A stretch of 43,196 nucleotides of DNA from Pseudoalteromonas sp. S16_S37 (GCF_014694405.1 NZ_JAAUWV010000042.1:1-43196), one strand, 5' to 3'. Positions 1 through 8,037 are shown, counted from the stretch's first letter. The notes: generated from the sequence alone by a model not told the origin. A program made the numbers and translations.

Positions 1-43
1 CTTTAAATTCAGGAGAGTGGTTTCTACGTTTTCTAGTCATCAT
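1..43 (-). CDS. IS3-family transposase OrfA, N-terminus only
   Basis: Reading the minus strand from position 43 (or the next ATG at 40) gives MMTRKRRNHSPEFK before the window ends. The R-K-R-R-x-x-x-P-E-F-K start is the characteristic opening of IS3-family OrfA proteins, which bind the element's ends through an N-terminal helix-turn-helix. Only 14 codons are visible, so whether the transposase is intact cannot be judged. The call rests on this short motif plus the IS3-like terminal repeat just upstream. Confidence 0.7.
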   Translation of the reverse strand, partial: MMTRKRRNHSPEFK

Positions 44-121
44 CTATTCCAATATTTTTGGTTACTATAAAAACAGAACAATCACTTAAAGTCATGTCCG
101 AAAATTGGGGGCCAGTTCTGA
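1..121 (-). mobile_element. IS3-family insertion sequence, left end (partial)
   Basis: The window opens inside an insertion sequence whose transposase reads leftward and off the edge. About 50 bases upstream of its start codon, positions 95-121 read on the minus strand contain GAACTGGCCCCCAATTTTCG followed by GACA, a C-run/TTTTCGGACA pattern typical of IS3-family terminal inverted repeats. The exact outer base cannot be fixed without the other end; it lies roughly between 117 and 126. Known of the family: copy-and-paste transposition through OrfA/OrfAB. The element is upstream of bfd and could supply outward-facing promoter activity, but no such promoter was identified. Confidence 0.75.
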
Positions 122-182
122 GTGCAGAAAAGTTATTGCACACAATATGTTGTAGTAAGAGTTTGGGGCATTGATTTATGTG

Positions 183-201
183 AATGACAATAATTATCAT
201 T
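183..201. promoter_or_regulatory. Fur box upstream of bfd
   Basis: The 19-base sequence AATGACAATAATTATCATT is a 9-1-9 inverted repeat with a single mismatch between arms. Its core TGACAATAATTATCA differs from the TGATAATnATTATCA Fur consensus at one informative base. It lies about 82 bases upstream of the bfd start codon, the expected place for iron repression. Known: bfd is commonly Fur-repressed because Bfd is needed to release iron from bacterioferritin during iron starvation. Confidence 0.85.
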
Positions 202-283
202 TTTTATATTTATCTAGTTGATAACTATTTTTGTTTAGATTAAACTCAGTTTCAGTTAATGTAATTGAGATTGGTTTGTATTC

Positions 284-478
284 ATGTACATCTGTATTTG
301 TCACGGTGTGACTGATAAAAAGATTGCCCAAACAATTGAAGAGGGTGCAACTAGCATGCGAGAGCTAAGCCAACAACTAGGCGTAGGTACTCAGTGTGGC
401 AAGTGTACAAACTGTACTAAAAAGATCTTAAATGAAAAACTCATTGAGATTGTAGATGTAACAGATCAAGTAGCTTAA
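284..478 (+). CDS. bfd: Bacterioferritin-associated ferredoxin Bfd
   Basis: A 64-residue [2Fe-2S] protein. The four cluster ligands are visible as Cys4 and Cys6 (start MYICICHG) and Cys38 and Cys41 in TQCGKCTNC, matching the BFD-like Fer2 fold; Cys44 is extra. Known role: Bfd docks on bacterioferritin, passes electrons through the haem to the ferric core and so mobilises stored iron in the cytoplasm. The Fur box at 183-201 suggests expression under iron starvation. The gene is convergent with the two bacterioferritin genes and shares a bidirectional terminator with them, so the iron-release partner and the storage cage are on opposite transcripts, allowing opposite regulation. The length is the family norm. 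Very secure call. Confidence 0.95.
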   Translation: MYICICHGVTDKKIAQTIEEGATSMRELSQQLGVGTQCGKCTNCTKKILNEKLIEIVDVTDQVA

Positions 479-497
479 TAAGCATTTATTAGATTCC

Positions 498-523
498 AAA
501 AAAGGGCCACAAGGCCCTTTTTT
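498..523. terminator. Bidirectional Rho-independent terminator between bfd and bfr
   Basis: AAAAAAGGGCC-ACAA-GGCCCTTTTTT forms an 11-bp stem with a 4-base loop and a T-run on either strand, so it serves both bfd (plus) and the bacterioferritin operon (minus). Confidence 0.92.
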
Positions 524-533
524 ATTGTACAAC

Positions 534-998
534 TTACATTTGAGACTGAAGATAGTTTTCTATTCCCATCACTTTGATGAGGTTCTGCTGGGTTTCTAAC
601 CAGTCAATTTGTTCTTCTTGCTCATTCAAAATGGCATCAAGCGCTTCTCTGGAGATATAGTCACGCTTTTGTTCAGCTAATTCGATGGCTGATTTCAAGT
701 CGTTCAATGAAAGCTGCTCAAACTCCATGTTGGCTGCAATCATTTCTTCGCAATTTTCACCTATGCGCAGGCGACCAAGGCTTTGTAGATTTGGTAAGCC
801 TTCTAGAAATAAAATGCGTTCAATTAATCTGTCTGCATTTTTCATCTTTTGGATTGAGGTCTTATAGTCAGCCTTATCAAGCAAACTAAAGCCAAAATCT
901 TTAAACATGCGCGCATGTAAGAAGTATTGATTAATACCTACCAGCTCGTTAGCCAATACCGCATTCAATGAAGCGATAACGTCTTTATCACCTTTCAT
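534..998 (-). CDS. Bacterioferritin, haem-binding subunit lacking most ferroxidase ligands
   Basis: A 154-residue four-helix-bundle bacterioferritin (MKGDKDVIASLN... FLEGLPNLQ). The haem-ligand methionine is present at Met52 (QKMKNADR). Of the di-iron ligands, Glu18 and Glu94 are kept, but the positions equivalent to Glu51, His54, Glu127 and His130 of E. coli Bfr are Lys51, Asn54, Gln127 and Gln130. This subunit should therefore bind haem between dimers and interact with Bfd, but is not expected to oxidise Fe(II) itself. It is the downstream gene of a two-gene operon, starting 13 bases after the upstream bfr. This matches known two-subunit bacterioferritins (BfrA/BfrB of Neisseria, Bfr alpha/beta of pseudomonads), where mixed cages combine both functions. 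Naming of A versus B differs between species, so no symbol is given. Confidence 0.93.
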   Translation of the reverse strand: MKGDKDVIASLNAVLANELVGINQYFLHARMFKDFGFSLLDKADYKTSIQKMKNADRLIERILFLEGLPNLQSLGRLRIGENCEEMIAANMEFEQLSLNDLKSAIELAEQKRDYISREALDAILNEQEEQIDWLETQQNLIKVMGIENYLQSQM

Positions 999-1011
999 AT
1001 TTATTTCCTAC

Positions 1012-1479
1012 TTATAGTTGCGATTGGATATAGTTGTGAGTGCCGATTTTATCCATCAGGCCAAGTTGTTGCTCAAGCCAGTACACGTGATCTTCTTCGG
1101 TATCGAACAGTAGCTTTTCTAACGTTTCGCGTGACTGATAGTCTTGCTCTTGCTCGCAAATAGCAATGGCTTCTTTAACACTTTCAACAACTTCTAATTC
1201 AAGTGTTAAGTCATTTTGCATCATAGAGCGAACATCGTGGCCAATTAAAAGGTCGCGACGCTTTGTCATATTTGGTATGCCTTCCAGGAACAAGATACGT
1301 TTTATCAACCAATCTGCATGTGTGGTTTCTTCTTCCATTTCATGATTTAAGCGTTCGTATAGCTTGTTGAAACCCCAATCATCATACATGCGAGAGTGAA
1401 TAAAATACTGGTCGATTGCAGCCAACTCATTGGCTAAAAGTGCATTAAATGCATCAATAACGCGTTGCTTACCTTTCAT
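1012..1479 (-). CDS. Bacterioferritin, ferroxidase subunit lacking the haem methionine
   Basis: A 155-residue bacterioferritin with a complete ferroxidase set: Glu18, Glu51, His54 (EEETTHADW), Glu94, and Glu128/His131 (DTEEDHVYW, displaced by one residue through an insertion near position 126). The haem-ligand Met52 is replaced by Thr52. It should catalyse Fe(II) oxidation in the cage but not bind haem, complementing the neighbouring subunit. It is the first gene of the bfr pair. Upstream sequence (1480-1640) is AT-rich and holds no gene; a weak Fur-like 15-mer was seen at 1573-1587 but is not strong enough to claim. Start ATG at 1479 aligns with the family start MKG. Confidence 0.93.
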   Translation of the reverse strand: MKGKQRVIDAFNALLANELAAIDQYFIHSRMYDDWGFNKLYERLNHEMEEETTHADWLIKRILFLEGIPNMTKRRDLLIGHDVRSMMQNDLTLELEVVESVKEAIAICEQEQDYQSRETLEKLLFDTEEDHVYWLEQQLGLMDKIGTHNYIQSQL

Positions 1480-1640
1480 AACATCTACCTGCTAGTAACT
1501 AATTGAGAGCCAGTTTATAGGAAAGACGTGTTCTGTCAATTAAAATTCTATAAAAATCATGCAGTTAAGTATTGATTATAATTCGCATTACAGTTAATTT
1601 TTGTATCTCTATGCGCTAATTTAGGTTGCTGTGAGGTTGT

Positions 1641-1670
1641 ATCTTAGGCTCATACAACAGAGCCTAAGAT
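1641..1670 (-). terminator. Perfect 11-bp hairpin downstream of the RND pump gene
   Basis: ATCTTAGGCTC and GAGCCTAAGAT are perfectly complementary around an 8-base loop, 39 bases past the pump stop codon. No clear T-run follows on the minus strand, so it is either a weak/Rho-assisted terminator or a 3'-end protecting hairpin. Confidence 0.5.
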
Positions 1671-1708
1671 GCGATTTTGAGAAGGCACGTACTGGTTATT
1701 TGTGCTTG

Positions 1709-4700
1709 TCACTCATGTTCATTAATTGTGCAGTTTGGTGATTCTTTGCATCGAAAGCGACTAAAAAGAATCGGCAGTACAAAGAGTGTCAGAAGTGTAG
1801 AAGAGGCCAACCCACCAATTACAACTGTTGCAAGCGGTCTTTGGATCTCAGCACCAACGCCATTGGAGAGGATCATTGGGATAAGACCCAAAGAAGACGT
1901 CAATGCAGTCATCAAAATGGGTCTTAATCTTGATGTAGCGCCATTAAATACGGCGGTGTGGGTGTTTTCACCAGCGGTGATACGTTGATTGATACTTTCT
2001 ATCAAAACCACGCCGTTTAGCACCGCAACACCAAATAATGTAATGAATCCCACCGAGCTTGGAACCGACAAATATTGCCCAGTAAAGTACAGAGCAAATA
2101 TGCCGCCAATAACCGCCAGCGGTACATTAATTAAGATAAGTAACGCTTGGGCCACAGACGAAAAAGCAAGGTAGAGTAATAGGGCTATTAAGGCCAGCGA
2201 AATGGGCACTACAATACTTAACCTTTTTTCAGCTCTTTGCTGACTTTCAAACTGTCCACCAATGATAACCGAATAACCCGAGGGCAAGTCGATTTTGGCG
2301 TCGATTGCAGCACGTATTTGAGATACCACACTGCCCATATCTTTACCTTGCACATTGGCCTGAATAACTATGGCTCGTTGCACATCTTCACGCCTCACCT
2401 GTGGTGGGCCTGATTTGAATTTAATTTCAGCAACATCGCCAAGTTTTACCCAAGCACCCGTTGTGCTAAGCAGCCTGAGTTCATTTATGACTTGTTCATT
2501 TTCTCTAAATTGAGCATCCAAGCGTACATAGATATCATAACGTTCATTACCGTTGATAATTTGTCCCGCGTTTGTGCCACCAATACCATCTCTGACTAAA
2601 GACATAATATCCGCTACTGACAAACCATACCGAGACAGCTCTGTGCGCAATGGACTAATGACAAGTTGAGACTCTCCAGCAATTTGCTCTAAGGCAACAT
2701 CAGCTGTGCCATCAATTGTTTTAACCAGAGTCTCAATTTGCTTACCTTTAGTTGCTAAGGTTTCAAGATCTGGTCCAAACAATTTAATCGCTAATTGCGC
2801 TTTTACACCGGATAACAGTTCGTCAACTCGCGTCGCAATGGGTTGTGAAAAGTTAAATAACAAACCTGGATGAACCGATAGTTTATCCAGCATCAAGCTT
2901 TGTAACTGATGGCGATTAGTTGCGCTTTGCCATTGCTGTATCGGTTTTAGGCCAATATATATTTCAATATTATTGACGGGTTCTGGATCACCGCCAATTT
3001 CAGCTCGACCAATGCGGCTAAGCGCATATGTTACTTCGGGGAACGACATGAGTGTTTTTTCGAGCTCTGGCGCAACTGAAAGTGCGGTTTCAAGACTTGC
3101 GGACGGGGCCAAAGTTACCCGCAAATTAATCGTGCCTTCTTCGAGTTCTGGCACAAACTCAGTGCCAATTTTTGGCGCTACTAGCAGTGCGGCAACAAAT
3201 AATGAGATAACACCTATCAAAATGAATGAGGGAAAAGCCATCGCTCTTTTTAGCAACGCGCGATAACAATAGTCTAAGGGCTCAAGTAATACGCTTCTGC
3301 GAGGGCGTAATTTGTATTTAAATAAATAACTAGCCAGTGCAGGTACAATAATGACGGCGACGACTATTGCACTGACTAACGCTAACATAATGCTTTGCGC
3401 CATGGGTTGAAACAGCTTTGCTTCTACGCCTTCAAAACTAAACAGAGGTGCAAAAACAATTAAGATAATTAAAGCTGCAAATATTACTGGTCGCGCAACC
3501 TCTTTACTGGCTTGTCTTACAACCTGCTGAGGGGCGACTGAGTCATTTTGGTGTAGACGTTTAAAGATGTTTTCGACCATCACAACCGAGCCATCAACTA
3601 ACATACCTATCGCGATGGCAATGCCGCCAAGAGACATTAAATTTGCAGATATCCCAAGCCAAGACATCAGTATCAATGCGATGGCTATTGAGATAGGAAT
3701 GGAAATAAGTACCAAAAATGTCGCCCGTAGGCTCATCAAAAATAGAGCTAAGATGATGATGATAAGCACAAAAGCGATGCTTAGCGCTTGTACCACAGTG
3801 TTAACGGCCTTTTTAATCAGGTCGGCTTGGTCGTAAAAAGGCTCAAAACGCACGCCTTTAGGCAATGTACGTTCAATCAGCTTAACCCGCTGCGCGATTC
3901 CCTCTATGGTATTATTGGTATTGGCATTCATACGTTTTAAAACAATGCCTGTAACCACTTCGCCTAATTGCTGTGTTTTACCATGTTGGTCTCGACGGGT
4001 CATGGTCACCGCACCTTGGCGAATTTCGCTACCAAGTTCAACAGAGGCCACCTGAGCGACCGTGATCACAGTGCCATCAATTGTTTTTACTGGGACCTGT
4101 GCCAGTTCTGCAATGCCGTTTTGTGCACTGTTAAACCATCCCATTCCCCGCACCACAAGCTGCTCTTGGCCTCTTTGCATATACCAGCCCCCTGCGTTTT
4201 CGTTGTTACTTCTGAGGGCTTGGATCACATCCTGTTGTGATAGTCCATAGGCTATCAACTTCGTGGGATTAATATTTACTTGATATTGTTTGACCTCTCC
4301 GCCAAACGATAGGACATCCGTAACACCATCAATGGGCATTAGCATCAGCTTTACGACCCAATCATTAATGCTGCGAAGTTGCATCACGTCAATATCTGCA
4401 TCAGGCTCACTGACAAGCAAATACTGATAAACTTGACCAAGGCCAGAGGTGTTAGGACCCATTTGCGGTGTTCCTAATCCAGCTGGGATCAATTCCTTGG
4501 CAGTTTGTAAACGTTCAAAAACTAACTGCCTTGCGAAGTAAACATCAGTGCCTTCTTTAAATACAACCGTAATACCGGATAAGCCTGTTTTGGATATAGA
4601 TCTGACTTGTTCTACACTGGGAAGCGCATACATGACTGCTTCTATGGGGTAGGTGATCAACTTCTCAACTTCTTCTGCTGCCAGTCCTGGAGCTTGGGTA

Positions 4701-4849
4701 TTGATAGTTACTTGCACATTGGTTACATCAGGGAAAGCATCAAGATTTAGCTTTGGGATCACAAAAAACGCCCCACTCATCGTCGCAACAAGTGCTAGTA
4801 CTACAAGCAGTCGATTATCAATAGCCCAATCAATTAAGCGATTAAACAT
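1709..4849 (-). CDS. Heavy-metal efflux RND pump, CzcA/CusA family
   Basis: A 1046-residue inner-membrane RND permease of the heavy-metal (HME) branch, with the expected twelve membrane segments and two large periplasmic loops (start MFNRLIDWAIDNRLLV, then LDAFPDVTNVQV, a hallmark of the family). It should drive proton-coupled export of metal cations from periplasm or cytoplasm through the fusion protein encoded just upstream. In TM4 the motif is AIGMLVDGSVVMVEN: Asp419 and Glu426 match the second and third acidic residues of the CzcA D-D-E relay, but the first Asp is Ala413, as in CusA, while the DG after it is CzcA-like rather than CusA's DAA. Substrate (Zn/Co/Cd versus Cu/Ag) therefore stays open. 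It is the last gene of a three-gene operon, 14 bases after the fusion protein. Confidence 0.9.
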   Translation of the reverse strand: MFNRLIDWAIDNRLLVVLALVATMSGAFFVIPKLNLDAFPDVTNVQVTINTQAPGLAAEEVEKLITYPIEAVMYALPSVEQVRSISKTGLSGITVVFKEGTDVYFARQLVFERLQTAKELIPAGLGTPQMGPNTSGLGQVYQYLLVSEPDADIDVMQLRSINDWVVKLMLMPIDGVTDVLSFGGEVKQYQVNINPTKLIAYGLSQQDVIQALRSNNENAGGWYMQRGQEQLVVRGMGWFNSAQNGIAELAQVPVKTIDGTVITVAQVASVELGSEIRQGAVTMTRRDQHGKTQQLGEVVTGIVLKRMNANTNNTIEGIAQRVKLIERTLPKGVRFEPFYDQADLIKKAVNTVVQALSIAFVLIIIILALFLMSLRATFLVLISIPISIAIALILMSWLGISANLMSLGGIAIAIGMLVDGSVVMVENIFKRLHQNDSVAPQQVVRQASKEVARPVIFAALIILIVFAPLFSFEGVEAKLFQPMAQSIMLALVSAIVVAVIIVPALASYLFKYKLRPRRSVLLEPLDYCYRALLKRAMAFPSFILIGVISLFVAALLVAPKIGTEFVPELEEGTINLRVTLAPSASLETALSVAPELEKTLMSFPEVTYALSRIGRAEIGGDPEPVNNIEIYIGLKPIQQWQSATNRHQLQSLMLDKLSVHPGLLFNFSQPIATRVDELLSGVKAQLAIKLFGPDLETLATKGKQIETLVKTIDGTADVALEQIAGESQLVISPLRTELSRYGLSVADIMSLVRDGIGGTNAGQIINGNERYDIYVRLDAQFRENEQVINELRLLSTTGAWVKLGDVAEIKFKSGPPQVRREDVQRAIVIQANVQGKDMGSVVSQIRAAIDAKIDLPSGYSVIIGGQFESQQRAEKRLSIVVPISLALIALLLYLAFSSVAQALLILINVPLAVIGGIFALYFTGQYLSVPSSVGFITLFGVAVLNGVVLIESINQRITAGENTHTAVFNGATSRLRPILMTALTSSLGLIPMILSNGVGAEIQRPLATVVIGGLASSTLLTLFVLPILFSRFRCKESPNCTINEHE

Positions 4850-4863
4850 AGTAATTACCTCGC

Positions 4864-6015
4864 CTAGTGGTTGTGAATGTCGAAGTTACTTTTGGCAAAC
4901 TCAGAGGCGATAAAAAACGCGCCTTGAGTAACCACTTGTGTCCCCAGCGGTAAGCCTTTTATCTCTACTAACTCACCAAATCTTCTGCCTCGTTCAACTT
5001 CATAAGCAGTAAATTGGTTTTGCTCTTGGGAAATAAATACTTGCCAATCGCCATCTTCGCTCCTAACTAGCGCTGTTTCTGGGACTGCTAGGATAGGCTG
5101 TTCAGTCGGGAGGTTGAAATACACGTTAACAAACATACCGGCATGAAGTCGGTCATCTTTGTTATTGACGACTAAACGCACTGTGCGAGTACGGGTAAGT
5201 GGGTCAATAGTGTGAGACTCTTGGATAACTTGGGCATCATATGCGTGGTATTGAAACTCAACAATAGCGGTACTTTGAGCACTAATGTGCTCGCTATCAT
5301 TGGCTGATAATCGCGCTTCGACCCACAAATTTTGCTCATTGGCGAGCAGTAATAAAGTTTGTCCTGTTTCGACACGTTGCCCTTGCGCAAATTCATCTTG
5401 TAAAACTACGCCATTGATTTGGGCATACAAAGTGTATTGGCCTAGTTTAATTTCATTTTGCGTTGCCAATGCAGATATGGCGTTATCGTTAAGGCCCAAA
5501 GCAGTTAATTTCCCAAGGCTTGCTAAGTAGCGAGTTTTGGCTATTACACGCTCGCTTTCGCTAAGCGTTTGTTGACGCATGTTTTTGACACGTAACCATT
5601 CGCTATGAGCCACCATATAATCAGCTTGTGCTTCGGCCATTGACTCACTGAATAACGTCACCAGTTTGTCGCCTTTTTTTACCTTTTCACCTAATGCGAC
5701 ATGTCGCGTCATGATGACTGAATCAGTGCGAGGAGAAACAATATAACTGGTATAGCCATTCTCTTTGAGCTCACCAGGGGCATAAAGACGCTGTAGCAAA
5801 AATTCGGGTTTTAACGTGACAACTTTTACTTTGGCTAATTGTTGCTGCAGTTGATTGAGTGTCACAGCTTGGCTGTCATTGTGCTCACTTGAGTCTGAGT
5901 GTTCAGTTTGTGGGTTTTCGTGATTGTGGCCTTGCGCTGCATTGGCAATTTTAAAAGGGCCACACATTAGGGTCACGGCAAGCGCTGATACTACCGCTGT
6001 GGTAAATTTAAACAT
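4864..6015 (-). CDS. Periplasmic membrane fusion protein, CzcB/CusB type
   Basis: Adaptor of the tripartite metal pump. An upstream in-frame ATG at 6069 exists, but the ATG at 6015 is preferred: it is preceded by AAAGAGATAACT and opens directly into a signal peptide (MFKFTTAVVSALAVTLM...ANA). After cleavage comes a His/acid-rich stretch (GHNHENPQTEHSDSSEHND) that probably binds metal, then the HlyD-type lipoyl halves (GELKENGY..., GEKVKKGDKL) flanking a short helical hairpin, a beta-barrel domain (TRTVRLVVNNKDDRLHAGMF) and a membrane-proximal domain ending in FDIHNH. Length about 383 residues, usual for the family. It lies between the small His/Cys-rich protein and the pump gene. No outer-membrane factor gene is present nearby. 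Confidence 0.88.
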   Translation of the reverse strand: MFKFTTAVVSALAVTLMCGPFKIANAAQGHNHENPQTEHSDSSEHNDSQAVTLNQLQQQLAKVKVVTLKPEFLLQRLYAPGELKENGYTSYIVSPRTDSVIMTRHVALGEKVKKGDKLVTLFSESMAEAQADYMVAHSEWLRVKNMRQQTLSESERVIAKTRYLASLGKLTALGLNDNAISALATQNEIKLGQYTLYAQINGVVLQDEFAQGQRVETGQTLLLLANEQNLWVEARLSANDSEHISAQSTAIVEFQYHAYDAQVIQESHTIDPLTRTRTVRLVVNNKDDRLHAGMFVNVYFNLPTEQPILAVPETALVRSEDGDWQVFISQEQNQFTAYEVERGRRFGELVEIKGLPLGTQVVTQGAFFIASEFAKSNFDIHNH

Positions 6016-6064
6016 AGTTATCTCTTTATTATCCATATGGTTAATGGAAATTCTTTTAAACAGA

Positions 6065-6111
6065 CACATAGAGCTACGCGCTGCTTGAACAGGTTGCGTA
6101 CTACCTATGTG
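6065..6111. repeat. Extended imperfect inverted repeat between the small metal protein and the fusion protein genes
   Basis: CACATAG (6065-6071) pairs with CTATGTG (6105-6111); inside it TACGC pairs with GCGTA and CTG with CAG around a CTTGAA loop. The layered stem sits in the 130-base gap between two co-directional operon genes, where such hairpins can block or stabilise transcripts. Function is inferred only. Confidence 0.45.
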
Positions 6112-6147
6112 AGATTAATTAGCCTTTATGGCTGAGAAAAAGAGGGA

Positions 6148-6495
6148 CTATGCTCTAGGCGGTTTATATTGTGGTTCATGGCGATGCAGTGCTTGAGTGC
6201 ATTCATTATCCATGATGTTACGTGATTGTTTGATGTATAGGGCCGTGATTGGCTTGCTGACAAACCAACTTAAATGGCTGCCGCTACAGTGTCCACAATG
6301 ATGACAATCCTTCACATTATGGCCACTTTGGTCATATTGCTCAGTCAAAGTTGATACTTGCTGGTCGTGGACATGCTCTATTTGCAGGTGCTCGATATCA
6401 ATCTGATGAATTTGCGTACTCGCAGCCATAGCCCCAACAGATTGCAACGCAATTGCGAGGGTAATAAATAGACTGAGTAACGTTTTAAAATTCAC
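6148..6495 (-). CDS. Small His/Cys-rich periplasmic protein leading the metal efflux operon
   Basis: A 115-residue protein starting with GTG at 6495. It opens with a signal peptide (MNFKTLLSLFITLAIALQSVGAMA) and carries a dense putative metal site around residues 62-75 (DCHHCGHCSGSH) plus scattered His (QIEHVHDQQ, HRHEPQY). I do not recognise a named family with certainty; similar short His/Cys-rich proteins head metal RND operons in Alteromonadales. It is likely exported and may act as a periplasmic metal chaperone, buffer or sensor for the pump encoded downstream. A sigma-70-like promoter (6531-6559) lies upstream. The 3' end is followed by a 130-base gap with a hairpin before the fusion protein gene. 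Function is inferred from composition and context. Confidence 0.7.
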   Translation of the reverse strand: MNFKTLLSLFITLAIALQSVGAMAASTQIHQIDIEHLQIEHVHDQQVSTLTEQYDQSGHNVKDCHHCGHCSGSHLSWFVSKPITALYIKQSRNIMDNECTQALHRHEPQYKPPRA

Positions 6496-6530
6496 AGTGA
6501 ATAAAAAGCCTTAGGATAGAATTGGCGCTC

Positions 6531-6559
6531 AAATTAGCAAATATTCTTTTTAGGGTCAA
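6531..6559 (-). promoter_or_regulatory. Putative sigma-70 promoter of the metal efflux operon
   Basis: On the minus strand TTGACC (6559-6554) and TAATTT (6536-6531) are separated by 17 bases, about 35 bases upstream of the GTG start. No MerR/CueR-type dyad with elongated spacer and no regulator gene was seen nearby. Confidence 0.4.
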
Positions 6560-6672
6560 TGTAATAGAACCATAAGAGGAGACGGCTTTTTAAGGTTTAG
6601 TTCCAAATCTGGCTATCGAACAGAGCGTTTTGCGATAGACTAGCCTTAATTGAGATTAATTTATCGAAGCTT

Positions 6673-8037
6673 ATGTATTCTCCAGATGTTTGCCAAAAAG
6701 CGCGAAAAAGCCGAGACCACCGTTTTGATGGCTTGTTTTATGTCGCAGTTAAAACGACTGGTATTTATTGCCGGCCAATTTGCCCTGCACCCGCTGCTAA
6801 AGAAGAAAATGTGGAGTATTTTGAATACGCGCACAATGCCGCAGAGGCTGGATTTAGACCTTGTATTCGATGCCGACCTGATGCCGCGCCTGGCAGTTAT
6901 GCTTGGCTTGGCATACAAACTACGGCCGTGCGAGCAAAAAAAATGATCGACGAAGGTGTATTATCGACACACACCACCGCAGAATTGGCAGAGCGTTTGG
7001 GAATTACACAGCGCTATCTAAATAAGCTTTTTAAACAGTTTTATGGAACCAGTCCTAAACAATATGCATTGTATAAGCAATGTGATTTTGCCAAACAGCT
7101 GTTACAGCAAACAGCCTTGCCTGTTGCGCATATTGCTTTTGCTAGCGGGTTTAATTCATTACGGCGGTTTAATGATGCTTTTGCTCGATTGTACCAACTA
7201 TCACCAACGCAATTGCGAGGCGGTGTAGAAAACTCACAATCGCATATCACTTTATATTTACCCTACAGACCACCTTATAATTGGCAGGTATTACATAATT
7301 TTTTGGCAAAAAGACTGATTGAACCCGTTGAATGGCTTACTCAAAACAGTTATGGACGCACTTTTCGTTTAGATATCTTTGATGGTGCGTTTGAAGCTCA
7401 CTATGAGCCAAAGCAGCATAGGTTCAAAGTAGAAATAGCCATTAATGATGTTGCGGGTTTGCATTTAGTGGTGAGTAACATCAAAAGAGTACTGGATTTA
7501 AATGCAGACCCTCTATTTATAGAAAATCATTTAAAAAGTGCGTTGCCAAAAACATTCGAATTTACTCAAGGATTGCGTTTACCTGGTATCTGGAGTGAAT
7601 TTGAAGCGGGAATTCGTGCAATTTTAGGTCAACAGGTGAGTGTTGCTGCGGCAAGAAACTTACTCAAAACTCTGGCAAACGAGCTTGGAGAGCATAATCA
7701 TTTAGGCCAGTTGCTTTTTCCTGAACCAATCGCAATGAAGGATAATGAATTTGGCTTTTTTAAAATGCCAGCTAGGCGTAAAGAAGCTTTGACCAGTTTT
7801 GCAAGCTATTGCTTTAACACAAACGGCAATAATGAACTTGATCAATGGTTAAGTATAAAAGGCGTAGGCCCTTGGACCGTTGACTATGCAAAAATGCGTG
7901 GACAAAGTAATCCTGATATCTATTTAGCGGGAGACTTGGGAGTCAAAAAAGCGTTTGCACAGTATGGAGAATTGGATGTGCACGCATGCGCCCCGTTTCG
8001 TAGTTATTTAACTTTTCAATTATGGCAACAATTATGA
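6673..8037 (+). CDS. Ada-type regulator fused to AlkA 3-methyladenine DNA glycosylase
   Basis: A 454-residue repair protein with three modules. Residues about 5-75 form the Ada zinc/methyl-phosphotriester domain with Cys33, Cys37 (YCRPICPAP) and Cys64, Cys67 (CIRCRP). Residues about 85-185 are an AraC-type helix-turn-helix (AELAERLGITQRYLNKLFKQ). The C-terminal half is an AlkA-type HhH-GPD glycosylase, with the hairpin GVGPWTVDYAKMRG and catalytic Asp421 in LAGDLGVKKAF. Known role: the domain senses methylated DNA phosphates and activates the regulon, while the glycosylase excises 3-methyladenine and related lesions. The methyltransferase half of classical Ada is absent here and is encoded as a separate gene whose ATG overlaps this stop codon. 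Annotators usually call this protein AlkA. Confidence 0.92.
   Translation: MYSPDVCQKARKSRDHRFDGLFYVAVKTTGIYCRPICPAPAAKEENVEYFEYAHNAAEAGFRPCIRCRPDAAPGSYAWLGIQTTAVRAKKMIDEGVLSTHTTAELAERLGITQRYLNKLFKQFYGTSPKQYALYKQCDFAKQLLQQTALPVAHIAFASGFNSLRRFNDAFARLYQLSPTQLRGGVENSQSHITLYLPYRPPYNWQVLHNFLAKRLIEPVEWLTQNSYGRTFRLDIFDGAFEAHYEPKQHRFKVEIAINDVAGLHLVVSNIKRVLDLNADPLFIENHLKSALPKTFEFTQGLRLPGIWSEFEAGIRAILGQQVSVAAARNLLKTLANELGEHNHLGQLLFPEPIAMKDNEFGFFKMPARRKEALTSFASYCFNTNGNNELDQWLSIKGVGPWTVDYAKMRGQSNPDIYLAGDLGVKKAFAQYGELDVHACAPFRSYLTFQLWQQL

Noticed and set aside
1573..1587. Fur-like sequence (TGCGAATTATAATCA on the minus strand) upstream of the bacterioferritin pair
   Set aside because: It has three mismatches to the 15-base core in an AT-rich region, too weak to call a site.
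2973..3836. Plus-strand open frames of 89-103 codons inside the RND pump gene
   Set aside because: They are antisense to a well-conserved pump gene and encode no recognisable domain.
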